Source: Gammaproteobacteria bacterium
GTDB lineage: Bacteria; Pseudomonadota; Gammaproteobacteria; Ga0077554; Ga007554
Length of the DNA stretch: 38,638 bases
NCBI GenBank assembly: GCA_005240065.1
Contig: SBBG01000060.1
Span: forward strand, 1-38,638
Direction of reading: 5' to 3'
Each line of letters begins with the position of its first letter. Position 1 is the first letter of the stretch. This document shows, piece by piece, positions 8,476-16,449 of the stretch. The notes beneath the pieces were generated by a model. That model saw nothing but the letters and a program-made list of their open reading frames with translations, searched no databases and was not told where the DNA came from. The position numbers and the translations under genes were made by a program.

Positions 8476-9822
8476 TCATATCCCATATGCCATGCGCAGC
8501 AGCGTCATCGGATGTTCGAAATGGCTGCCGTCGCGCAGGCCATTTTCGATTTGGCGGCCGGCCATCGGACAATCGCTGCTGTAATGATCGGCGCCTGCCT
8601 GTTTCACGCGATTGACCACCGGCTTGCCGATTCTCATTGAAGTCTCATGGAACTCGCTCTTCACCGCATAGGTGCCGTTGTGTCCCGAGCAGCGTTCGAT
8701 GGTCTCGATCCGGGCGCCCGGCACCAATTGCAGCACGTCGCGGGTTTTGAGGCCGATATTTTGCACCCGCAGATGGCAGGCGACGTGATACGAGACACTA
8801 CCCAGCGGCTTCTTGAAATCAGTTTTCAAAAGACCACTCTTGTGACGCAGCATCAGGTACTCGAAGGGATCGAAAATCGCATTGCGCACCTTGAGCACAT
8901 CCGCATCGCCCGGGAACATCAACGGCAGTTCCTGCTTGAACATCAGCACGCAGGACGGTACCGGCGCGACAATGTCCCAACCTTTATCCACCAGGTTGGC
9001 CAGCACCGGGATATTGGCCTCTCTGGCGCGCGCCACGGATTCAAGGTCACCCAGTTCCAGCTTGGGCATGCCACAACACTGCTCCTTTTGCGCCAGCGTC
9101 ACCGGGATATCGTTGTGCTCGAACACGGCGATCAAATCTTCGCCAATCCGTGGTTCGTTGCGGTTGCCATAACAGGTGGCGAACAACGCGACCTTACCGC
9201 GCGTGTTTCCGGCCGGAACGGCAGAGATCCCGCCCGCCCGCCGCCGCTCCGCGCGCTGGCGCAGGGTGTCGCTATGATATTCGGGCAAGATGGCGTCGGG
9301 ATGCACACCCAGCGCCTTGTCCAGCAGCTTGCGCACAGCCGGATTCCTGTTGGCGGCATTGACCGCCTGCGCCACCACCGGAATGCCCGCAAGACGGCCC
9401 ACCTCGTCGGTAGAAGTCAGTAACCTGTCGCGGAACCTCGCTCCGCCCTTTTTGTATTTCACCACCTTGCCGCGCAACATCAAGTGCGGAAAATCGACAT
9501 TCCACGGATGCGGCGGGACGTAGGGGCACTTCGTCATGTAACACATGTCACACAGATAGCAGTGATCCACCACCTGCCAGTAGACCTTCTTATCGATACC
9601 ATCCAGCTCCAGCGTCTCCGAGGCATCTATGGCATCGAACAGCGTCGGAAACGCCTGGCACAGACTGAAACAACGGCGGCAGCCGTGGCAGATATCGAAC
9701 ACCCTATCCAGCTCCTGGAACAGAGAAACTTCGTTGTGGAAATCGGGATTTTTCCAGTCCAGCGGATGGCGAGTGGGCGCCTCCAGGCTGCCTTCGCGCT
9801 GGGGTTCGGACGGTTTTGACAT
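8476..9822 (-). CDS. Heterodisulfide reductase/GlpC-related (Fe-S) oxidoreductase subunit
   Basis: Two 4Fe-4S motifs (CHGCRRCFSLCQAFP; CYLCDMCYMTKCPYVPP) and CCG-type domains (ATCYGNRNEP...EQCCGMPKLELGD; HVACHLRVQNIG...ERCSGHNGTY). Confidence 0.92.
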   Translation of the reverse strand: MSKPSEPQREGSLEAPTRHPLDWKNPDFHNEVSLFQELDRVFDICHGCRRCFSLCQAFPTLFDAIDASETLELDGIDKKVYWQVVDHCYLCDMCYMTKCPYVPPHPWNVDFPHLMLRGKVVKYKKGGARFRDRLLTSTDEVGRLAGIPVVAQAVNAANRNPAVRKLLDKALGVHPDAILPEYHSDTLRQRAERRRAGGISAVPAGNTRGKVALFATCYGNRNEPRIGEDLIAVFEHNDIPVTLAQKEQCCGMPKLELGDLESVARAREANIPVLANLVDKGWDIVAPVPSCVLMFKQELPLMFPGDADVLKVRNAIFDPFEYLMLRHKSGLLKTDFKKPLGSVSYHVACHLRVQNIGLKTRDVLQLVPGARIETIERCSGHNGTYAVKSEFHETSMRIGKPVVNRVKQAGADHYSSDCPMAGRQIENGLRDGSHFEHPMTLLRMAYGI

Positions 9823-9840
9823 GGTAGCTCCCTGTATCAC

Positions 9841-9910
9841 GCGTAGGGTGCGTCATACGCACCGAAGCAACGAAGACGGTGCAAGCGCGATGCGCACGGC
9901 ACACCCTGCA
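9841..9910. repeat. Intergenic palindromic repeat of the GTAGGGTGCG type, copy 2
   Basis: gcgtagggtgcgtcatacgcaccg...gatgcgcacggcacaccctgca, shares its ends and inversion pattern with 4552-4602. Confidence 0.65.
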
Positions 9911-9973
9911 TAGCATGCAGATGACGACATGCACATGCGCCCTCAAACGGCGAATGCGCAGCGCACCCGTTCC

Positions 9974-10396
9974 TCAACTTTCCAGGCTATCCAGCGCCTT
10001 CTGAAAGCGATTGGCATGGGAACGCTCGGCCTTGGCCAGGGTCTCGAACCAGTCGGCGATCTCATCGAACCCCTCTTCGCGCGCGACCTTGGCCATGCCG
10101 GGGTACATATCGGTATATTCGTGAGTTTCACCCGCAATCGCGGCCTTGAGATTGTCGGCGGTCGGGCCGATCGGCAGGCCGGTGGCCGGATCCCCCGAAG
10201 CCTCCAGGTATTCCAGGTGACCATGAGCATGTCCAGTCTCGCCCTCGGCGGTGGAACGGAACACCGCGGACACGTCGTTATAACCTTCAACATCGGCTTT
10301 GGCGGCGAAATACAGATAACGGCGATTGGCCTGCGACTCGCCGGCGAAGGCGTACTTCAGATTCTCTTCGGTTTTGCTGCCTTTCAGATTTTTCAT
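9974..10396 (-). CDS. Rubrerythrin family protein (no C-terminal rubredoxin domain)
   Basis: [64 protein letters not shown]...[44 protein letters not shown]: two ferritin-like E..ExxH motifs; only 140 aa. Confidence 0.95.
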   Translation of the reverse strand: MKNLKGSKTEENLKYAFAGESQANRRYLYFAAKADVEGYNDVSAVFRSTAEGETGHAHGHLEYLEASGDPATGLPIGPTADNLKAAIAGETHEYTDMYPGMAKVAREEGFDEIADWFETLAKAERSHANRFQKALDSLES

Positions 10397-10461
10397 GAGC
10401 TATCTCCTGTAGAACTTGATCCTTATATCGAACATACTCAACGGATCGGCCACCTGCCGAT

Positions 10462-10478
10462 TTTAGACCACGTCTAAA
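10462..10478. promoter_or_regulatory. Operator-like perfect palindrome TTTAGAC-CAC-GTCTAAA upstream of the rubrerythrin operon
   Basis: 7-bp perfect arms, 3-bp spacer, just downstream of a predicted sigma70 -10. Confidence 0.65.
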
Positions 10479-10490
10479 GCACGCGCCTTG

Positions 10491-10518
10491 AGTATAAACC
10501 CGCCCCCTCCCGTGTCAA
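10491..10518 (-). promoter_or_regulatory. Predicted sigma70 promoter of the rubrerythrin operon
   Basis: Minus strand TTGACA (10518-10513), 16-bp spacer, TATACT (10496-10491). Confidence 0.7.
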
Positions 10519-10681
10519 TGGCCCGGCCCCATTACGTCATGATTTCAAGACAAACCGCGCCAAGCCGATATCTACAGGAATTGTCTTACAAAATCCTTTA
10601 ACAGTGGCTTACGCGGCAGACAGGGTGTCCATGTGATAAAATCACCGCAAATTGTGAGAAAATTCATAGAACACAAACACG

Positions 10682-11500
10682 ATGATCCAAGCAGCCAAAA
10701 ACTTGATCACTTACCGTGAGCTACTGGCTGTGCTCGCCTGGAAAAACATCGCCCTCCGTTACAAGCAGGCCTACGTCGGCATCGCCTGGGCGGTTTTCAA
10801 GCCGATCACCCTGATGCTGATTTTCACGTTGGTGAAAAGCTTCGTCGGTATCGACAGCGGCGCCATCCCCTACCCGCTGCTCACCTTCGCCGCGCTGATG
10901 CCCTGGATCTTCTTCCAGGAAGCCACCGCCGACGGCGTCGGCAGCGTGGTCTCCAATGCCCACCTGATCCGTAAGATCTATTTCCCAAGGGAAATCTTTC
11001 CCCTCACCACCGTCATCACCAAACTGGTGGAACTGGGCATCAACTTCGTCATCCTCGCCGGATTGATGGCCTGGTACGGTTTCATGCCCACCGCTGAGGC
11101 GCTGTGGCTTCCCCTCATCATCCTCTATACCATCCTGGCCTCGCTGAGCATCTCCCTGATCGGCGCGGCGATGAATGTCTATTCGCGCGACGTAGCCAAT
11201 GTACTGCCCATTCTGCTGTCGCTAATGATGTACGCCTCACCGGTAATCTACCCGCTCGCCCTCGTCAAGGAAAAGCTCCTGGTCAACCAGGCCGCCGGAG
11301 AATGGTCCGGCACCCTCTATACCCTTTACACCCTCAACCCCATGGCCGGCATCATCGACGCCTTTCAGCAAACCCTGCTGCACGGCCAGCCGCCCGACTT
11401 TTCTGCAATGCTGCCGGGCATGGTGCTGGTAACCATTCTGTTGCCCATTGGGTACATGGTTTTCAAGCGGGCGGAAGCGTATTTTGCGGATGTGGTGTAA
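10682..11500 (+). CDS. wzm: ABC-2 type polysaccharide export permease (Wzm family)
   Basis: MIQAAKNLITYRELLAVLAWKNIALRYKQAYVGIAWAVFKPITLMLIFTLV...; NVYSRDVANVLPILLSLMMYASPVIYPLALV typical of polysaccharide/polyol-phosphate exporters; Wzt downstream. Confidence 0.93.
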   Translation: MIQAAKNLITYRELLAVLAWKNIALRYKQAYVGIAWAVFKPITLMLIFTLVKSFVGIDSGAIPYPLLTFAALMPWIFFQEATADGVGSVVSNAHLIRKIYFPREIFPLTTVITKLVELGINFVILAGLMAWYGFMPTAEALWLPLIILYTILASLSISLIGAAMNVYSRDVANVLPILLSLMMYASPVIYPLALVKEKLLVNQAAGEWSGTLYTLYTLNPMAGIIDAFQQTLLHGQPPDFSAMLPGMVLVTILLPIGYMVFKRAEAYFADVV

Positions 11501-11583
11501 CAAGCGCTCATTATGATGGTGAGGGAGATAAATTCCAAACAGCATGAGTCACTACACTAGCGTTTGCCGGAGGTAACCATATC

Positions 11584-12025
11584 ATGCGGGAAAATTTTGT
11601 ACGTAAGATTGACGAACTACGCCCGACTCCAGGCGGAAGTTGAAGATTTTGTGGAGTTCATAAAATGTTACTTGCACAGATCAGGACTGAGGAAGCGCGT
11701 AGTTTGCTGCTCAAATATGATAATCGCGATCTTTACATAAGTGATTTTTTTACATTCCATTGGGCTGCTTGTCTTTCGTCAAAAGCAGCATGCGGTTTAT
11801 AGCCAGTTTCTAAGCGACATGATCTTGACTACCGGAATAAAAATTTCCTCCATATCGCCGGAGGACATTGAATCGGTGATCGATGCAGCACGGAAATTCA
11901 ACATTGATTTCGATGACGCCTACCACTACACCATAGCGTTAGAGCATAATCTGACCATCGTGAGCTTCGACAAAGACTTCGACCGTACCGCGAAAAGCAG
12001 AAAAAATCCCTCGGATATTAAATAG
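11584..12025 (+). pseudogene. Decayed toxin-antitoxin module: DUF2281-like antitoxin remnant plus frameshifted, truncated PIN-domain toxin
   Basis: Frame fragments MRENFVRKIDEL / RLQAEVEDFVEFIK (frame changes between them), then MLLAQIRTEEARSLLLKYDNRDLYISDFF, then in another frame FLHSIGLLVFRQKQHAVYSQFLSDMI...FNIDFDDAYHYTIALEHNLTIVSFDKDFDRTA (PIN C-terminal motif). Confidence 0.75.
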
Positions 12026-12036
12026 ACCCATCGCCA

Positions 12037-13320
12037 ATGCCCATCATCGAAGTCAACCACGTCACCAAGGAATACCGCCTCGGGCAACTGCAAAGCCTGA
12101 AGCACACCCTGCAACGCATCGCCGCCAGACTGCGCGGCCAGCCCCTGCCCGAGCGTCCATTGTTCAAAGCTCTGGATGACGTGGACTTCAAGGTGGAAGC
12201 AGGCGAAGTACTCGGCATCATCGGCCACAACGGCGCGGGCAAGAGCACGTTGTTGAAGATGTTGGCGCAAATCAGCGTACCCACTCGGGGAAGCGTTAAA
12301 GTGCATGGCAAAGTGGCGCCATTGATTGAAGTCGGCGCGGGGCTGATAGGCGACCTCACCGGGCGCGAGAACATCTTCCTCAATGGCGCGATCCTCGGCA
12401 TACCCAAGGCGGAAATCAGAAAAAAATTCGATGAAATCGTCGCCTTCGCGGAGCTGGAAGAATTTATTGATACTCCCCTCAAGCGTTACAGCTCGGGCAT
12501 GTCGGTGCGACTGGGATTCGCCATCGCCACCAGCATCGATGCCGATATCCTGATCGTTGACGAGGTGCTGGCGGTGGGGGATCTTGCGTTTCAGCGCAAG
12601 TGTTTTGACCGGATGGAGGAGATGATCAAGCGGCAGGGAAAGACGGTGTTGCTGGTTAGCCATAATATTCGGCAGGTTGAAAGATTATGCAGCCGCGTGC
12701 TGCTGCTTGATCATGGACGGATTGATTTTGCAGGCGAGCCACGAACGGTTTGTGACCGTTTTTACACAAAAAATGACGCGATCATCGCAGACAACTCAAA
12801 ATCTCTTTCCAGTATTGCGCGAAACACTTATCAGACCGGCGAAATCGAGCTTGTAAGTGCCACCATTCTAGATAGCACAGGACACCCTATAACCCGAATA
12901 CCCTATAAGGCAGACATTACGATTGTGATGCGATTCAAGATAACAAACACGCTGAGAACTCCAACCTTTGGAGCAGGAATTCACACAACAGATTTTCTTT
13001 ATCTGACAACCCATAACAGCGAACAGCAGGTAACCTTGGAATTCGTTGACAAAGGAGAATGCGAGATACATTGTCATATACGAACGCTTCCCCTGCTTCC
13101 AGGGCCTTATAGCTGGAGAATTGGCGTCACCGAAGGAGACGCCGCAAGAACTGTCTTCTACGCGGAAAACGTGCTCCATTTCCAAATTGTAGCGGATTCG
13201 AACCATCCCGTGCCCATCACCAGTCGCCAAGGATTTTTCGAATTGGATGCCAACTGGAGCTTCGAATCAGAGCCAAACGTGAAACATACTCCCGCCGTTG
13301 CGGGACGAGCTGTACATTAG
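12037..13320 (+). CDS. wzt: Polysaccharide ABC exporter ATP-binding protein with C-terminal carbohydrate-recognition domain (Wzt family)
   Basis: Walker A GIIGHNGAGKSTLLKML, signature RYSSGMSVRLGFAIATSIDADILIVDEVLAVGD, and about 170-aa C-terminal extension as in Wzt proteins. Confidence 0.94.
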   Translation: MPIIEVNHVTKEYRLGQLQSLKHTLQRIAARLRGQPLPERPLFKALDDVDFKVEAGEVLGIIGHNGAGKSTLLKMLAQISVPTRGSVKVHGKVAPLIEVGAGLIGDLTGRENIFLNGAILGIPKAEIRKKFDEIVAFAELEEFIDTPLKRYSSGMSVRLGFAIATSIDADILIVDEVLAVGDLAFQRKCFDRMEEMIKRQGKTVLLVSHNIRQVERLCSRVLLLDHGRIDFAGEPRTVCDRFYTKNDAIIADNSKSLSSIARNTYQTGEIELVSATILDSTGHPITRIPYKADITIVMRFKITNTLRTPTFGAGIHTTDFLYLTTHNSEQQVTLEFVDKGECEIHCHIRTLPLLPGPYSWRIGVTEGDAARTVFYAENVLHFQIVADSNHPVPITSRQGFFELDANWSFESEPNVKHTPAVAGRAVH

Positions 13321-13322
13321 TC

Positions 13323-14342
13323 ATGCAAGCGTTCACCATAAAACATCGATGCCGAATCTGCGGCACTAATGGATTTCACACTCTGCACAGAGCAAGAGAA
13401 ATGATGTTTGGCACTCGAGAGGAATTTGACTACTTTCAGTGCGAAAAATGTGGATGTTTACAAATAAAAGATATACCACCCGATCTTCACAGGTTCTATC
13501 CAGATAACTATTATTCTCTGAATATCTCACCAAACAACGAACGTCCCAGAAAATTTTATTCTTTACTGCAAAAACAAAGATGCAGGACAGCATTATTTGG
13601 AAAAGGTTACAAACTGAATCGACTTATAAGAAAGTTCGTTGAACTCCCGGATGAAATCCATATTCCTTTAGGAATTTCAACCGGCGAGATCATTCGAAAA
13701 TGTAACATCAAGGACTTCATGGCGCCTATCCTAGATGTAGGCTGTGGAAGCTATTCGTCATGGCTAGATCGCCTTCAGATTCTCGGTTTTGAAAATCTTA
13801 CAGGTATCGATCCATACATAGCAGAAAATAGACAACACGGAAAAGTCCGGGTATTGAAAAGCGATATTTCATGTCTAACCGGTCAATTTGACCTTATCAC
13901 ATTCCATCATTCTTTCGAACACATTGCTGATCAACTTTCGACACTACAAAAAATAAAAGATTTGCTCTCGCCCGATGGAGTCTGTCTTATCCGTATACCA
14001 GTTGTTTCGTCTTATGCTTGGGAAAAGTATGGTATCAACTGGGTGGAATTGGATGCCCCACGGCATTTATATCTGCACTCTAACTTGAGTATGGAATCAC
14101 TGGTTCGCAAGGCGGGGCTGAAAATCTTTGATACCGTTTACGATTCGCTACCGTTTGAATTTTATGGAAGCGAGCAATATGCCAGAAACATACCATTGAA
14201 CGACAAAAACTCATTATGGACCAATCCCCATAGCACACTATTTTCTATAGATGAAATCGCCTCATTCGAGGCATTAGCCAAGAAAGTCAATAAAGAGAAA
14301 AAAGGTGGACGTGCCGGATTTTACTTGCGGAGGACATCCTGA
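13323..14342 (+). CDS. Class I SAM-dependent methyltransferase with N-terminal Cys-rich (CxxC) zinc-binding-like segment
   Basis: CRICG...CEKCGC N-terminus; ILDVGCGSYSSWLDRLQILGFENLTGIDPY SAM motif; FDLITFHHSFEHIAD; LSPDGVCLIRIP. Confidence 0.88.
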   Translation: MQAFTIKHRCRICGTNGFHTLHRAREMMFGTREEFDYFQCEKCGCLQIKDIPPDLHRFYPDNYYSLNISPNNERPRKFYSLLQKQRCRTALFGKGYKLNRLIRKFVELPDEIHIPLGISTGEIIRKCNIKDFMAPILDVGCGSYSSWLDRLQILGFENLTGIDPYIAENRQHGKVRVLKSDISCLTGQFDLITFHHSFEHIADQLSTLQKIKDLLSPDGVCLIRIPVVSSYAWEKYGINWVELDAPRHLYLHSNLSMESLVRKAGLKIFDTVYDSLPFEFYGSEQYARNIPLNDKNSLWTNPHSTLFSIDEIASFEALAKKVNKEKKGGRAGFYLRRTS

Positions 14343-15394
14343 TGCCCTCGAACCTTGGGAGCCGAGGAGTTAGCATCTGTATTCCAACCTATAATGGCCA
14401 AGAGTATCTCCAGGAATGCCTGGACAGCATTCTGATTCAAACATATCCCGACACCGAAATACTTATCGTCGACGACTGCTCTACCGACGATACCGTGCGA
14501 ATCGTGGAAGAGTACGCCATCCGCGACAACAGGATTCGCCTGATAAAAAACGAACAAAACCTGGGGCTGGTCGGCAACTGGAATCGCTGCATCGAACTGG
14601 CGCAAGGCGAATGGATCAAATTTGTTTTCCAGGACGACCTGATCGCGCCGACATGCTTGGAAAAGATGCTGTCAGCAGCGACCGCTCAAGAAAAGCCCAT
14701 CGTATTTTGCCGCCGTGAATTCATTTTCGACAGCACAACGGACGTAGAGACACGATTCCATTACAATGCCATTCCACTTATCGATCAACTTTCCTCGGGA
14801 GAAGAAAATATTCCATCCCAACAGGCTAGGGCAATGGTGCTACAGGAAACAAGAAATTTTTTTGGCGAACCGACTTCCGTTCTGATTCATCGATCAGTCT
14901 TTCGCAGATTCGGCGCTTTCAACCCACACCTGGCACAGCTCTGCGACCTCGAATATTGGATTCGCGTGACCGTGAATACAGGCCTTGCATACGTCCCCGA
15001 GAGCCTGGCACAGTTCCGATTTCACCCGGCATCGACGAGCGCCGCGAACAGGGCGGCGAAACTTTTTCGCAGCGATCTGCTCGACCGTTTGGTGTTGTTA
15101 CATGAATACGCATACAACCCGCTGTATGCGCCTCTGCGCACAGCGGCGCAAAAACTTAATCCCCCCCGGAATTTCGCACGGGAATTCGCCAGACGAGCCG
15201 ATTGGGCAAAAGCCGTGGCACTTGCCGCCTGTACGGACAAGGCACGACCCGATACAGGGCCAATCTCCGAATGGAATCAACTGGCGATGGTTTATCCAAG
15301 ATTGAATTGGACGATACACCAAACCCCTCACAAGGTTCGACGGTGGCTGGACAGAACCGTCCTGTGGCGTTTTCGTTCGCACGAAAAAAGCTGA
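14342..15394 (+). CDS. Family 2 glycosyltransferase
   Basis: VSICIPTYNGQEYLQECLDSILIQTYPDTEILIVDDCSTDDT...FVFQDD. Confidence 0.92.
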   Translation: MPSNLGSRGVSICIPTYNGQEYLQECLDSILIQTYPDTEILIVDDCSTDDTVRIVEEYAIRDNRIRLIKNEQNLGLVGNWNRCIELAQGEWIKFVFQDDLIAPTCLEKMLSAATAQEKPIVFCRREFIFDSTTDVETRFHYNAIPLIDQLSSGEENIPSQQARAMVLQETRNFFGEPTSVLIHRSVFRRFGAFNPHLAQLCDLEYWIRVTVNTGLAYVPESLAQFRFHPASTSAANRAAKLFRSDLLDRLVLLHEYAYNPLYAPLRTAAQKLNPPRNFAREFARRADWAKAVALAACTDKARPDTGPISEWNQLAMVYPRLNWTIHQTPHKVRRWLDRTVLWRFRSHEKS

Positions 15395-15411
15395 AAAAGA
15401 AATCGTCTATT

Positions 15412-16449
15412 ATGTCCCTGAATCAACATTCCGTCGATTCGCCCTTGGTGGTGATCATCGTGCTGAACTGGAACGGCAAGAATGACACGCTGGAATGCCT
15501 GGAATCGCTCGAAACGATGGATTATCCGAACTATCGGATAATCGCCGTGGATAACGGTTCGACAGACGGCTCTGTGACTGCCATTCGGGCACGTTTTCCG
15601 CAAATTACCGTTCTTGAGACTGGCGTCAACCTGGGTTTCGCCGAGGGTAACAATGTAGGAATTCGTTATGCACTGAACCAGCGTGCCGACTATGTTTTTT
15701 TATTGAATAACGATACGGTGGCCGATCGGGGACTGATTTCCACGCTCGTTGAAGCGGCCAAGGCATATCCTGCGGGCGGCGTATTCGGCCCGAAGATCTA
15801 TTACCACTCCGACCCATCCCGGATATGGTATGCCGGGGGCGTCTGGAATGAAGAGAAAAAATATTTCGAACAACAAGGCGACGGCGAAATAGATAGTGGA
15901 CAATACGAAACGCCAGGAAGCACGGAATTCATCATTGGCTGCGCGATGTTCATACCAGCAAAAATTTTCGATAAGATCGATATGCTCGAGCCCAGGTTTT
16001 TCCTCAACTACGAAGAAATAGATTTCTGCACGCGAATCAAGGCAGCGGGCCTGGAAAACATCTATGTTCCACGCGCGAAGTTATGGCATAAGATTTCGGC
16101 CTCGTTCGGCGGCGAAGACTCGCCGCTCAAGATATACTTCACTTTTCGCAACAGATTACTGTGGGCTGAAAGAAACCTGCCCTGGCATCGCGCCATCGGC
16201 ATCCACTTGTCGATTTACGGTGGTTTCAAGCGAAGATTCATGATCCCCATCTCACACGGTATGGCAGGGCAATCGCTCTTGAAGGGGGGGCTTTGGGCGC
16301 TTGTCAGCGCATTTCGCAGTCCCGGCAATCAGGCATGGCTCAAGGGGATCCGAGATTATTGGCTAAGACGCTTTGGAAACTGTCCGAAAGATGTGTGGCG
16401 CCTCCAGCAACGATGGAAGGCGGCCAGGGCAGAGAGAGTCAACGAATGA
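15412..16449 (+). CDS. Family 2 glycosyltransferase (rhamnosyltransferase-like)
   Basis: VVIIVLNWNGKNDTLECLESLETMDYPNYRIIAVDNGSTDGS...LNLGFAEGNNVGIRYAL...FLLNNDT; start set at MSLNQHS. Confidence 0.92.
   Translation: MSLNQHSVDSPLVVIIVLNWNGKNDTLECLESLETMDYPNYRIIAVDNGSTDGSVTAIRARFPQITVLETGVNLGFAEGNNVGIRYALNQRADYVFLLNNDTVADRGLISTLVEAAKAYPAGGVFGPKIYYHSDPSRIWYAGGVWNEEKKYFEQQGDGEIDSGQYETPGSTEFIIGCAMFIPAKIFDKIDMLEPRFFLNYEEIDFCTRIKAAGLENIYVPRAKLWHKISASFGGEDSPLKIYFTFRNRLLWAERNLPWHRAIGIHLSIYGGFKRRFMIPISHGMAGQSLLKGGLWALVSAFRSPGNQAWLKGIRDYWLRRFGNCPKDVWRLQQRWKAARAERVNE

Noticed and set aside
10560-10681. Promoter for the polysaccharide operon (TGTGATAAAAT as an extended -10)
   Set aside because: No convincing -35 at proper spacing; not reported as a feature.
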